Origin: Eucalyptus grandis | Lineage: Eukaryota > Streptophyta > Magnoliopsida > Myrtales > Myrtaceae | NCBI RefSeq assembly: GCF_016545825.1 | Contig: NC_052616.1 | Span: forward strand, 3,720,001 to 3,784,000 | Length of the DNA: 64,000 bases | Reading direction: 5' to 3' | Shown here: piece after piece, positions 12,176 to 23,195 of the stretch | Layout: each line of letters begins with the position of its first letter | Position numbering within the stretch: position 1 is the stretch's first letter | Notes under the pieces: generated by a model | Told to the model about the DNA's origin: nothing | Database searches by the model: none | The model's input: only the letters and a program-made list of their open reading frames with translations | Made by a program: the position numbers and the translations under genes

Positions 12176-15100
12176 TCATCCTCTACGCAATCCTAGAGAT
12201 TTCATATGGCCACAAAACACATATCTAGGTATTGGCTTTTTCATAGGATCTGCTACCATTCTATGTGTAGTATGTACTCTAAGTTCACATCTTTTCGTGC
12301 AATCATATCCTTGACAAAAGTATACTTGGTATCTATATGTTTGGTCTTGCCATGATATTTTGGATCTTTGGTGTATGCTTTTGCTGCTTGGTTATTACAG
12401 TTAACCAACAATGAATCTGCAGCACTTCAAATAACACCTAAATGATCCAATAATCTCTTAAGCCAAACATCTTCTTTTATTGCTGCTGATAATGCCACGA
12501 ACTCAGTTTCCATCGTGGACAAGGCTATACACATTTGTTTTTTACTGCTCCAACATATGGTGCAATTATTCGGTAAGAAAACAAATCCAGAGGAAGATTT
12601 TCTTTCATATAAATCTCCTCTCCAATCAAATTAGAATAGCCTTAAAGTCACAGATCCTTTCCTTAATAACTCAACGTACAATCAGCAGTCCCCTTTAGAT
12701 ACCTTAGTATTCATTTAACGGCTTTCCAACGTGCTTGACCTAGATTGGATTGGTATCTACTCACCATTCCAACTGCATAACATATGTCAGGTCTTGTACA
12801 CATCATAGCGTACATCAAGCTCCCAACAGCACTAGCATAAGGAACATGTTTCATTTGTTCCTTTTATTGTGGAGTTCTTGGACACAGTCTATGGCTCAAT
12901 CCTTCACCTTTTGCAATAGGAGTGTCTATGGGTTTAAAATCCCATATCCTTCAATTCAAAATTGGAAGACAACCAACCTTTGACAGTATTGACAAGCTCC
13001 ATATTGCTTCCGGCAATTAGTATATCATCAACATATAATGATATGATCACAAATAGACCTTTGGATCTTTTGATATATATATAATGATCCTCATCTATCA
13101 TTGTAAAATCATATGCCATTATGGTATTATGAAATCGTATATACCTTTGTCTTGACGACTGCTTAAGGTCATATATCGACCTCAAAAGTCGACATACCTT
13201 TTCTTCTTGGCCTTTCACTATGAAACCAGCAGGTTGTTCCATATATGTTCCTTCCTTTAATTCTCCATTGAGGAGATCAGTCTATACATCCATTTGATGT
13301 AACTCAAGATCCATACTAAACACTATTGCCAGAATTATGCGAATCAAGGTAAATCTCACTACAGGAGAAAATGTATCTTCATAATCAATATCTTCCTGTT
13401 GATTATACCCATTCGCCACAAGGCGAGCCTTATGCCTTTCTATTGAGCTATCAGCCTTTCGCTTTATTTTGAGAACCCACTTGTTCCCAATAGTTTTGTG
13501 TCCTTTTGGAAGATCAACCAGTTCCTAGACTTGGTTTGATTTCATTGACTCCATCCCCTCTTTCATTGCATAAATCCAATTTTCCTTACTAGGGCAATTC
13601 AGAGCCTCAATAATATTTCTTGGCTCATCCTCATCTTGTGGAGCAACTATAAAAGTTTCCCCTTCAATGTCAAAAAACTTCGACGGGGAATACTCTGGCG
13701 ACTTGTTCGCCGTATAGGAGATTGTACATTTAGCACATCATTCCCCATTATGCTCCCACTCGGATTAGATAATGATGATATCATCTCATCATGTGGTTGC
13801 AATTAAGAATGAGTTGAATTCAATTCATCACTTTTCATATTACTCCCACTTGGACGAACTCCACTAATATCATTATCTTGATCCAAGGTTTCAAATGGGG
13901 TAATCTTCCCCTATTTCGCCCTTCTTAGGAACTATAAAAGTTTCCCCTTCAATGTCAAAAAACTTCGACGAGGAATACTCTGGCGACTTGTTCGCCGTAT
14001 GGGAGATTGTACACTTAGCACATCATTCCCCATTATGCTCCCACTCGGATTAGATAATGACGATATCATCTCATCATGTGGTTGCAATTGAGAATGAGTT
14101 GAATTCAATTCATCACTTCTCATATTACTCCCACTTGGACGAACTCCACTAATATCATTATCTTGATCCAAGGTTTCAAATGGGGTAATATTCCCCTATT
14201 TCGCCCATCTTAGGAACTATAAAAGTTTCCCCTTCAATGTCAAAAAACTTCGACGGGGAATACTCTGGCGACTTGTTCGCCGTATGGGAGATTGTACACT
14301 TAGCACATCATTCCCCATTATGCTCCCACTCGGATTAGATAATGATGATATCATCTCATCATGTGGTTGCAATTGAGAATGAGTTGAATTCAATTCATCA
14401 CTTCTCATATTACTCCCACTTGAACGAACTCCACTAATATCATTATCTTGATCCAAGGTTTCAAATGGAGTAATCTTCCCTATTTCGCCCTTCTTAGAAA
14501 TTCATCCACTAAGAATGTGACATCCCGTGATTCAAATTCAGTTATACTCCCACTTTCCTGCTCACCTACGAACACATACTCTTTCGAGTGTTCGGAGTAT
14601 CTTATTAAAATACTCTTCTTTCCTTTAGGACTCAATTTCTCAAACCTATGAGAGGACTCATGAGTATAGGCAGCACAACCCCATGGCTTAAGAAAACTTA
14701 AGTCTGATTTTCTACCTGTCCATAACTCATGGAGTGGAACTAACTAATTTAGAAGGCACCCGGTTAAGTATATAGGCAATAGTTAACAACGCATCACTCC
14801 AAAAAGTGATATGTAAGTTAGCATGCGCCATCATGGACCTAACCATTTCCATTAGGTTCTGTTTCTTCTCTCGCAACACCATTTTGTTGAGGAGTATATG
14901 GAATAGACAACTGTCTTTCTATTCCTTTTCATCACATTATTTTCTGAACTCATCGATAAATATTCTCAACCTCGATCGGATTTCAATACTTTTATTTTCT
15001 TGTCTAATTGATTTTCTTCCAAGTTCATAAACCTTTTAAAACAACTTATGCTTCAGATTTATGAGAAATCAAATAGACACATCCGAATCGAGTATAATCA

Positions 15101-15770
15101 TCTATTAAAAGTGATGAAGTAAACAGTCCCATGCCTTCCTCTCACATTCATTGAACCACAGACATCATAATGGATTAAATGCAGAGGAAATTCAGCTCTT
15201 TATCTTTTCCAAATGGTTTCCTTGTCGTTTTCCCTACTAGGCAATGCTAACATCGCAAATCGACTTTTTCAATGTTACCCAACAAGCCCTTTTTGGCTAG
15301 TTTATTTATACATTGTTGGCCAATATGACCAAGTCTAGCATGCCACACATTCACATCATTATCACATGAAGTAAAAGACGTGAAACAATGGAATAACATA
15401 TTGACATCACCACAGTCAACATTCAGTACAATAAAACCGTCCCGAAAGTGACCACATCTATAGTAGTTTGTATCCAAATACAAATCTACACATTTATTAT
15501 GGAAGTTCACACATAAACCAAGCTTAACCAACACCAAAACAGACACTTAAATTTCGACGAATCTCCGGAGCATATAGAACATCAAGAACAAGGTGCGTCC
15601 ATGCATGTTCTATTGGTCAGGTGCCAATCCCTTTAACTTCATCTCTGGAGTTATATCTCACATAGATCCACTTAGTTCCAGTTGGTACTCGTCGGAATTC
15701 CACGAAGGATCCTCCATCCTTCTCTACATGATCTGTTACCCATGAATCTACAGTCTACAAAGGATTGGAT
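12176..15770 (-). pseudogene. Copia pol pseudogene: protease, integrase, RT, RNase H
   Basis: On the minus strand a protease-like segment (about 15770-15550, with a VDSWVTDHV motif) leads into the pre-integrase zinc region VWHARLGHIGQQCINKLAKKG (within 15247-15546) and the CLVGKTTRKPFGK stretch near 15210-15240. Integrase continues to about 14500. A triplicated spacer (13645-14498) precedes RT. The segment 12934-13242 keeps 102 open codons with the catalytic YVDD at residues 70-73. RNase H follows and the polyprotein ends at TGA 12176-12178 after an MVADPMKKPIP-type copia C terminus. Stops and frameshifts in every domain except the short RT segment make it non-functional. Confidence 0.88.
13645..14498 (-). 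repeat. Three tandem copies of a 285-bp unit inside copia pol
   Basis: Copies start at 13645, 13930 and 14215, each opening AACTATAAAAGTTTCCCC. The first two are 285 bp and the third about 284 bp, with only a few substitutions between them. The unit encodes the Ser/Asn/Gln-rich integrase-RT spacer (DQDNDISGVR...). Only the third copy lacks the one-base insertion near its end (CCCCTATT in copies 1-2 versus CCCTATT), so the duplications arose after that indel or copied it. A stop falls at each junction in the reading frame of the unit. Confidence 0.9.
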
Positions 15771-16261
15771 TAAGCCAATAATACAGAACTTGACACATAA
15801 GCAAAGTTCTCAAATGTACAAGAGGTGTTTACCTTCTTTGGCTCACGACAGTCGCGAGCATAGTGACCCTTCTTGTCACAATTGTAACACCTCACCCTTG
15901 ACATTTTCTTCACTTGAGGACGTTTTCCTCTCTTGTGTTGGTTAACTCTTGATCTCTTGCAATAAGGACTTGATCCTTTGCATTCCCACATATTGAACGA
16001 ATCAATACGCTTGCACTTAGAGCTCAAAGCCCTTTCTGAGCTAGAACCAGCATTGCAAATATCTATTTTCGGTTCACATGCCGTCAAGCGGTCCTCTACC
16101 AGCTCAAGGTGGCGCACAACATCCTCAAGATCTTCCATAACATGGTCAAGAGCTTCTAGTGCTTCTTGCTTTTCTAGCACATATTGAATCTTCATATTCA
16201 ATATTTCACAATTGTTGCCGTTCACATCAGCAATTACGTTCTTAGTTGCTGAATCCATCAA
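15770..16261 (-). CDS. Truncated copia gag with CCHC zinc knuckle
   Basis: 163 open codons starting at ATG 16261. Residues 1-65 resemble a gag amino terminus (ADVNGNNCEILNMKIQYVLE) followed by an acidic helical stretch. A basic region (about 100-124) leads to the nucleic-acid-binding knuckle C-X2-C-X4-H-X4-C at residues 125-138 (CYNCDKKGHYARDC). Copia gags are usually 300 or more residues with a UBN2-type core; most of that core is missing here, which suggests an internal deletion. It lies just upstream of the protease remnant, as expected. A functional capsid is unlikely. Confidence 0.7.
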   Translation of the reverse strand: MMDSATKNVIADVNGNNCEILNMKIQYVLEKQEALEALDHVMEDLEDVVRHLELVEDRLTACEPKIDICNAGSSSERALSSKCKRIDSFNMWECKGSSPYCKRSRVNQHKRGKRPQVKKMSRVRCYNCDKKGHYARDCREPKKVNTSCTFENFAYVSSSVLLA

Positions 16262-16655
16262 TTGAACACACGATATATATGCACGAATAATTAATGCCTA
16301 TCATTTATGCATCCATATTTGCATAGACCCATCATATTAATGAATAATTTCAAGTAAGGTTTCAGAATCAAAAGGTCACTACGTTTCCAATCATCCTCCA
16401 AAATCCTAACTTAAAACTATTATTAATATAATTGTCTTATGCAAAATAAATTCTATGAAGTTATAAAAACTTCTATAACTACCCACAGCTAACTACTCAC
16501 AGCAATCAGCAATTAACAGAAAGCAACATATAATTGACATCCAATAGAATAACTATGCTTTCACATAATACAACAATCCATTACACTAAGTAATGTATAC
16601 AAAGAAAAATATCAACATAGAAAGAGATATTTAACACTCAAAAAACATCTTATAA

Positions 16656-16979
16656 TTAATCTAAGAAATAAACAGGGAATGTCCATTCTAATCTATCAGT
16701 CAAAACATCTGAGAAAACTGAAGGCACATTTGCCAACCATGGAAAAACTTTTGAAGAGCTCTCATGTCGCCACCAAGGCGCATTTACTCTATGCCATGTG
16801 GCGCTCAATCTAAGGGTTGAAGTTTTGGCCAACTCAATCCTATAGTACTTTCTTACAAAAGCTTCCACTAGCTTCCTACAATCCGAGACCACGTTGACCT
16901 CCCATAACCAATCTAACACTGCTTGCCATTCAGGTGGAAGAGTGTTCATCAAAGCCGGCATCTTCTCAAAATCCGGCAA
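16656..16979 (-). CDS. Unknown 107-codon ORF between leader and gag
   Basis: An open frame upstream of gag in the copia element. Sequence features: Trp-rich (several W, e.g. ALMNTLPPEWQAVLDWLWEV at residues 10-29), mixed charge, no signal peptide. I do not recognise a family. Upstream of its ATG the minus strand still reads like protein in another frame (RARLKRLMKELADY near 17050-17090). It may be a remnant of the missing gag core, an element-specific extra ORF, or a captured host fragment. Confidence 0.3.
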   Translation of the reverse strand: MPDFEKMPALMNTLPPEWQAVLDWLWEVNVVSDCRKLVEAFVRKYYRIELAKTSTLRLSATWHRVNAPWWRHESSSKVFPWLANVPSVFSDVLTDRLEWTFPVYFLD

Positions 16980-17344
16980 AGATAACCATTTGATGATTTC
17001 TGTATCATCGATTGACCTTGACCATATGTGATACTAAATCACCATCAAGCCACCGATAATCAGCTAACTCTTTCATCAGCCTTTTCAGTCTAGCTCTTCC
17101 TTCGTCCGTTCTCGGGATTGCAGGTATCCGTGCTTAACGCATCATAGTTTCGCAACAAATGCGTAACTAAAATGGATCACTTTTAATTCATAATAAACAA
17201 AATGGAAAATACATAATTTTCCATGATTCATGCAACAAATGCAGAATAAAAATGGATTACCTCTAACCCACACAAACATAATTGAAAAGAAACAAATTCT
17301 TCTCTCTTTTTTACTTCTTTTTTTTTTTTTTTTTTTTTTTTTTT

Positions 17345-17875
17345 CGGGTCAACGGTCAAAGTCAACGGTCAACGGTCAACGGTGGTCACGATCGGTCAGG
17401 TCGTCGGTCGTCGGTCACCGGTCGGGTCAACGGGCGCGCGGGTCGGACCGGTCGGACCGCCCGCACGGTGCCGGCGGACCGACGGGCCGGCCGGACGCTC
17501 ACACGGACCGACCGCACGTGCCTCGGCGGCGGGGGATGACGTCACGCAGCGTCATCCGCACGTGCCGGCGCGTGCCTCGGTTCGCGAGTCGGGTCGGGTC
17601 GCCGGCGGTCGGGGTGCCGGCCGGTGACCGCCAACCGGCGTCATTGTTGACATCATCGATGACGTCACCCCCGGTTATCGGCCGTTAGTGACCGTTGGGT
17701 GACGTCAGCACGCGTCGGTCCGCCGACCGGCGCGTGCCGGTTCGCCGGCCACCGACGCCCACGTGCTGGTTCGCCACCGGCGCGTGTGGCGCACGCGCTG
17801 GGCGAGCCAACGCTTCTAGGCGCGTGCGGTGTCTCCGGCCGCGGTGGGCGACATGTCGCCGGACTCGGCTTGCGA
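17345..17875 (-). other. GC-rich leader of the minus-strand copia element
   Basis: Between the primer-binding site and gag lies a strongly GC-rich block that starts with GTCAACG heptamer-like repeats (17347-17383) next to a 20-plus T run, and is full of CCGGT/GGTCG words. It includes the near-palindrome TGACATCATCGATGACGTCA at 17648-17667. Several long open frames here are a consequence of GC content. A similar block occupies the same place in the copia element at 49237-56891 (about 49890-50345). Confidence 0.65.
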
Positions 17876-18040
17876 CATGACCTCTTTCACCCAGTGCCTT
17901 CAGAATTCTATTTTGACTTACGGAAAACTCAGAAAAATGGCCGAACAGCGCTCGGGTGTCGGGATTTTCGCCCGATCCGTACGGCCGAAAATTTTCGCAA
18001 AAAATCAATCAAAAAGCATCAAACAGGTCGGGAAAACGTG

Positions 18041-18060
18041 AAACTAGGGCTCGATACCAA
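18041..18060 (-). other. Primer-binding site
   Basis: On the minus strand, directly after the 5' LTR edge, the sequence is TTGGTATCGAGCCCTAGTTT. It matches the 3' end complement of initiator tRNA-Met used by most plant copia elements, with one missing base relative to TGGTATCAGAGCC. Confidence 0.85.
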
Positions 18061-18669
18061 TGTTGGGAATAACGGATCCCTCAAAACCGGATTCGATACT
18101 AAATCGAACCCCTAAATCAATGCGGAAGACGAAACCCGGGAAAAACACGTATCACCGATCGTAAAGAACACCACGGAGTCGAGCGTACCTTGTTAGCCAC
18201 AGATTAGACACCAATGCCGAAGATCGAGGAAGAAATTCTGATCCGATGATGTCAATTCGCCTTGAAAGGGAAACGGCGTCGCCTTGAGCGTCTTGTTTTG
18301 TTGGAGGAGAGAGGGAAAGGAAACGTTATTCCAAGAGTTGTCTTCTCTCTCCTTCATTGTTCCAACGGGTGTCATAGGCCTTAAGCCCATCTCATAAATC
18401 CATCAATAGGCTCCCTTGTTTACCAGGCCAACAAAGTTACTCCCCATCCACTCAGGTGGCCGGTGAAAGAGGCCGATGGCAGTTCTCTCCTTGGCACCCA
18501 GTTCTCCCCTTGGCACCACAGGACCCCTTTCATCTCTAAGTATTCTTCCTCCGATTTCGAGGAAGAAATGGCCCAGAATCTCCTTGGGCAATGGGGGCGG
18601 AGTTCTTTGTCTTCAATGAGCACATCCCCGTGTTAAAACATTAAAACCCATCACCAATTAAAACCATCA
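18061..18669 (-). repeat. 5' LTR of the copia element, with a foreign insert
   Basis: 609 bp. Its outer and inner ends pair with the 446-bp partner LTR, but bases from about 18409 to 18640 do not belong to the LTR. They resemble 10318-10575, which lies just outside the other end of the element. LTR sequence resumes with CCCATCACC...TTAAAACCATCA and is followed by the target duplication AACCC at 18670-18674. Confidence 0.88.
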
Positions 18670-19720
18670 AACCCCAACCCACCTTGAAACCACGACCTCT
18701 TGTAACACCATCGAAATTCAAGACAGAAGAAGAACAGAGAATTTTCCAGTGCTTCTGCAATGGATACGTTTTTAGCATCTATGTGGAAACGGTAAGTCCC
18801 ACCATCAAGATTCAAGACTAAGCGACTCAAGCGTCGGATATGATTAGCTGAAATAGAGAGAGTATGGTGCGACATTTTTAACATGCTGAGATTCTCACCA
18901 ACTCTCCAGTCCACCAAACAAAATAGGGAAAAAGATCGCGAAACCTATAAATCAAAAAATTGTCCAAAAACAACGAGCTTCAACGTAATGCCCAAACGAA
19001 GGTTATATTAAAGACATATGACCAAAGTATTCTCTATAAATTTCAAAGAAAACAACAAGCAAGCACTGCATTTAGCTGCTGACACCATAGATGATTCACA
19101 GACAAGCCTCTCTGACCTCGTCCACGAAGGCCCTGAGGTTCATGTCCGAAGAATCCGCCTTCCTTCACAGCCTCCCTTGCCAAATCTCTTAATTTCTGGG
19201 CATTCCTTCTCCCCTCATCTCCCTCCTCTCCATCTCCCATCACCGACTCCAAGCACCTACTTTTCTCGCCGCCTTCCACCAGGCTGCCTTAGCTCGTTTG
19301 GTGTCACCTTCACTCCGGTCCTCCATAAGTCTGCAACAAGCTTCGCATTTATCTGCTGATCGCTCCACTGCGGAAATGTCAATAATGGCAACCCAAAGAC
19401 CAAGCTTTCCTAGGTCGATTAAATTCCAACACATTTTGTGTTTGTACGGTCCTGTTAAAATCAAAGCCATTGGTTCCTTTCATTTATGATATTTTCTATT
19501 CAGAATTGATACAAAAATCCGTTTTCCTTAAATTAAATAATGCAAAAAATAACTCTTGGTGAAAGATATTTTGTTATGAGAAAAAATTTCAATGGAACAT
19601 TCACAATTTTTTAAATCAAAATGGAGCTGCACAATCGCTAAACTTACGACATTTGAGTTATGTTACAACTTACAACCTAGAGAAGGGGACTTTATAGTAT
19701 GATTTGCTCCTCTCTCGTTT
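18650..19720 (-). repeat. Duplicated UGT locus, damaged copy (block B copy 1)
   Basis: From 18670 to about 19420 this matches 22745-23515, covering the downstream flank and 3' end of the intact UGT, with landmarks such as GTCCCACCATCAA...ATTCAAGACT and TTTTTAACATGCTGA. From about 19605 to 19705 it matches 26035-26130, which lies upstream of the intact gene (GAGCTGCACA and ACCTAGAGAAGGGGACT). The copy has therefore lost the middle: the first two thirds of the gene and its promoter. Same orientation as the intact copy. Confidence 0.8.
19095..19425 (-). pseudogene. 3' fragment of a UGT75-like glycosyltransferase
   Basis: Nucleotide-level match to the last about 105 codons of the intact UGT at 23196-24584, from just after the HCGWNS motif of the PSPG box to the C terminus, including DLAREAVKEGG- and VDEV-type residues. 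Small indels destroy the frame. Everything upstream of codon about 355 is missing. It is a truncated tandem duplicate, not a short separate gene. No product is expected. Confidence 0.85.
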
Positions 19721-20287
19721 CTCATCTTAAAAAATATGCCGCCTGTACCTACTTCTTTATGCTTAGTACCTACGCAATTTATCACCACTAACTCCCAGGG
19801 TCCTTCCTCCCCAGCCCCTCAATCACAAGCACACGGGAACTCCTCCCATGCCATCGTTTACCGTCCGTCGTCGACCCTACTGCTACCATCATCTCTGCTT
19901 TCTATCTCTCCCTTGCTCTTGAAAAGAAATTATATAGAATATTCACATGATCAATGGTTACGATAGTGTTAATATTAACCAATCAATTTTTAATCATCAA
20001 GCAAACTCATTTTTGAAGTAATGAGTCTAACATTGACAAATGAAGAATAATACTATATATAAATATTTAAATTTATTTGTCTCAACGAGGATGATTACAC
20101 ACACCTAATTTTTGACCAACTTTTGAGTATGAGTCACCGTAGTCAAGATTTCGACTGACTTGCTCTGGAAAAGCTTTCCCACAACACCCCATTTGATTAA
20201 ATTGGATGGTGAGATCACTGAATATTGCAATTTTTAATTGCGACTGTCCGATCTAGATGGGGTTGGAAATACATCATTTCTGCAAAT
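19721..20287. other. Intergenic AT-rich DNA
   Basis: No gene recognised. A 76-codon plus-strand frame at 19736-19966 is Pro/Ser-rich and has no recognised family. Confidence 0.35.
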
Positions 20288-20620
20288 CGCTTAATGAGAT
20301 CATGTTAATATGGTCGTGAGCTTTCCAATGCCTTGAGAATCAATCGATTAGGGTTTCTTGAGGTAGATATCATGATTTTTCCATTTCAATCATTGAAATA
20401 GATGTTATATATTTGTGGATGCGTTGGGTCATATGAATATTCGCGAAGATTATTAGGTATCTGATAAGCAATCCACACTTACCAAGAAAAGGTCGATCTA
20501 TTTATAAAATTATCTTTTACTACATATGACAATGGTTTAGAGTAATAGATACATATAAACTTAGTGACTGGCAGAAAATAATTGATAGTCCATCTCAAAG
20601 AGTTTCTACGAAACTAGTTA
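20288..20620 (+). repeat. Tandem duplication unit, copy 1
   Basis: Similar to 21460-21690 in the same orientation. Both contain GATAGTCCATCTCAAAGAGTTT followed by AACTAGTTA, and a GTGAGCTTT...TTGAGAATCA stretch. The two copies flank the GC-rich element between them. Confidence 0.7.
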
Positions 20621-21445
20621 CTAGGGGCGCGCATGATAACATTTTTATTTTTCGATTTCTCTGTTTTTTTGTTCCCTAGAACAAGTTTGGAACAGAAATC
20701 CGTTTGGTAACATAATTTAATTTTTCTATTTCTAAAACAATTTTTTATTTCATAAATAAATTTGGAATAGAAATCAAAAGTTAAAATTTGTAGTTTTTCT
20801 ATTTTGGAACAAAAATGAGAAATCAAATTTTTTCATCGTTCACTCTTGTCACCGCCCATCGTCATCGACCATCAGCCATCGGATGCCCATCAGCCAACGG
20901 ATGCCCATCGGTCGTTGGTTGCTCATCACCAACCGTTGGACGCCGCAGGCCAACCGCCAACCACCAGACGTTGCCACCCACCGTGTGTCACTTGCCACCA
21001 GTTGTTGGATGTCGGCCGCCTGCCGCCGCTTGTTGGACTTTGGCCATTGGCCACCGGCTGCCGGCTATTAGACTCTGGACATCGAATGCGGGACTTTAGA
21101 TGTTGGATGCTAGTCGCCGGCTAGTCGAACGCCGGACGCTGAACTCCAAACGTCGAATGCTGGATGCCGGTCACCAACCGCTAGACGCAAAATATCGGAC
21201 TCCGAACGTCGGATGTTGGATTCCGGCCACTCGCCATCGGTTGCCAGACGTCGAACTCCAACCATTGGATGCCGGTCGTTGCTGCTCCTAGAAATAGAAA
21301 TTTAATTCTTTTACCAAACGAATTTTTATTTTAGAAATAAAATTTTGCATCATTATCAAATGCGTTTCTTTGCTTAGAAACTTGTCCATGAAATAGAAAT
21401 TGAGAAATCAATTTTGTTCCATAAATTTTGTCATGCGCTAGTCAT
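20621..21445. mobile_element. GC-rich non-autonomous DNA-transposon-like element
   Basis: AT-rich arms with imperfect inverted ends: the left end reads GCGCATGATAACATTTTTA and the reverse complement of the right end reads GCGCATGACAAAATTTATG. The arms also carry inverted GTTTGGTAA / TTACCAAAC segments (about 20703 and 21309). Between the arms is a GC-rich core (20830-21290) made of degenerate 12- to 20-bp words such as GCCATCGGATGCC and GGACGCC. No transposase is present. Size and structure suggest a MITE-like or foldback element. A clear target duplication was not identified. Confidence 0.5.
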
Positions 21446-21459
21446 CCCAATAATTGATA

Positions 21460-21690
21460 AGATCATGCAAATTTGATAGTGAGCTTTGTAACGTTTTGAG
21501 AATCACTTCCATCAGAGTTTCTCTTCGCTAAACCAAAAAAGCAGTCAATCTATTTAGAAAATTATTATTTACTAAATATATCCGGGGTTCAGTATAATAA
21601 AGATGCATGTACAAACTAAATGATCGACAGAGAATTATTGATAGTCCATCTCAAAGAGTTTATGCAAAAACTAGTTATTGGGTATCTCAT
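21460..21690 (+). repeat. Tandem duplication unit, copy 2
   Basis: Second copy of the unit at 20288-20620, shorter by about 100 bp. Confidence 0.7.
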
Positions 21691-22739
21691 TATTATTATT
21701 CTCGTTCCCGAATCTTTAAAAGTGAATTTATAATTTGTTAAGGATACATCATTGTACATTGCCAGGATAAGTGGGGACTTGTCCTACCACAGATGGGAAA
21801 ATTATCAAGAAAAAGTTGCCCGTATGACGAGTTAAGTTGGGTGTCTCCATCAACCAGATGCAACCAAGAAGAACACGGATGACGTGCCAATTTTTTAATC
21901 TTTTACTTGAGAAGAAGACTAATCTCTCTCACATACCTACTGGTAGAATTTTGAACAAATGGCTCAATCCACCATCTGCCATTGACTGGAGGATGAGCTC
22001 TTCGCCCAGCAAAGACGGTCGGAGCCGGGAATTGCACAAGGCGGGGTGAGATTCAAAAGGAAAATTAACTTTTCATGACAAGATTACCCATTAAGTTTCT
22101 GGGATTAGTTAAATCATTGCAGCAAGTTTCGGAGGATTTTTTGCATTTATGGAATCTAATGAAATAGCTCCGGCATTTGCACATGTAGTTGTGATAACAT
22201 ACGGTGAATTTGTGGACTGTAAACTTGAATGAGAAAAATAAGTAAAGTATAACCACAGCTAAAATTAGCAAGGAGGATTAAATTGGAATCATTAAGAGGT
22301 TTATAATCAAATTGGCATCATTGAAAAATTTAGAATTAAATTGACAAATCCTCAAAAGATTTAAGATTTAATTAGTATGATTAAAAGGTTTATAACTGAA
22401 TTAGTATTGTACAATAATTTTAGAACTTTTTGGACAATTTTCCTAGAAAAAAGTAACTACGTAAATTGTCGAGTGGGTTCCGATCATGCATCTTTTATCA
22501 CTTCCACAATTAGAACACTATAATTCTCTCAATCATTTCGACCCCCCAAAAAAAAAAAAAAAATCTTAATTTTGAATCTTATGTACATGTAGGGTCTATT
22601 TCCACGGCCCACACAACCTAATACCAGCTCCTATGAACCCCCACGCCTGCTCTTGGTCCTCGACAGGCCTTTTGCTTATACTGACTATCTCGTCACCCTC
22701 GCCGGCACCGGGCTGAGTGAGGCATGAATGCTTTAACAT
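21691..22739. other. Intergenic DNA, no gene seen
   Basis: AT-rich in most parts, with a 17-base A run ending near 22561 and repeated GGTTTATAATCAAATTGGCAT-type phrases at about 22290-22400, which look like a small degenerate direct repeat. A 70-codon frame at 21837-22049 is not recognised. Confidence 0.4.
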
Positions 22740-23123
22740 ATGCCATAAACCCCAGCTCCCGTCGAGACCACAACCTCTCGCTCTCCGTCAAAGTTTGAGA
22801 CGGAAGAAGATACGACGATCGAGTATTTCATACCTAACTGCTACTAAGATGGATGATTGAAAAGAATCAAGACACCGTAATCCTTCTGTCGTTAAGAAAT
22901 GTTTTCACCATCAGCGGAGAGGTCCCACCATCAAAGATTCAAGACTTAGCAACGGAAGCGTCATATATGACGGGCTGAAATAGAAGGAATACGGTGCGAC
23001 GCTTTTTAACATGCTGATGTTTCTCACGAACACCATACACTACAGAAGGGGAAAAGGAAGAAAACAGAGAAAATGACGCCTAGACTTTATGCCCAAACGA
23101 AGGATTACATAATAGCCATAATA

Positions 23124-23129
23124 TTTATT
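23124..23129 (-). terminator. Candidate polyadenylation signal of the UGT gene
   Basis: AATAAA on the minus strand, about 67 bases past the UGT stop codon. It is the best match in the first 150 bases downstream. Confidence 0.45.
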
Positions 23130-23195
23130 TACTAAAAGTCCCCAGACATGGAAGCACCACGTTACCTGGTGACAGAGACACCACAGACGATTCAC

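Larger units (their letters stand above)
10655..18669 (-). mobile_element. Complete but defective Ty1/copia retrotransposon
   Basis: The two LTRs (10655-11100 and 18061-18669) both begin TGTTGGGAATAACGG on the plus strand and end CCATCA. The element is bounded by the 5-bp target duplication AACCC (10650-10654 and 18670-18674). On the minus strand the order is 5' LTR, primer-binding site, GC-rich leader, gag, protease, integrase, RT, RNase H, polypurine tract, 3' LTR. Coding regions are interrupted by stops, the gag is short and part of the pol is triplicated, so it is non-autonomous now. It is inserted in the left portion of a duplicate of the UGT locus. LTRs look roughly 95% alike over their shared first 200 bases by eye, suggesting a moderately old insertion. 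Confidence 0.93.

Noticed and set aside
17230..18115. Overlapping long frames in the copia leader (152, 138 and 107 codons)
   Set aside because: Multiple frames on both strands open simultaneously, the signature of GC-rich low-complexity DNA rather than coding.
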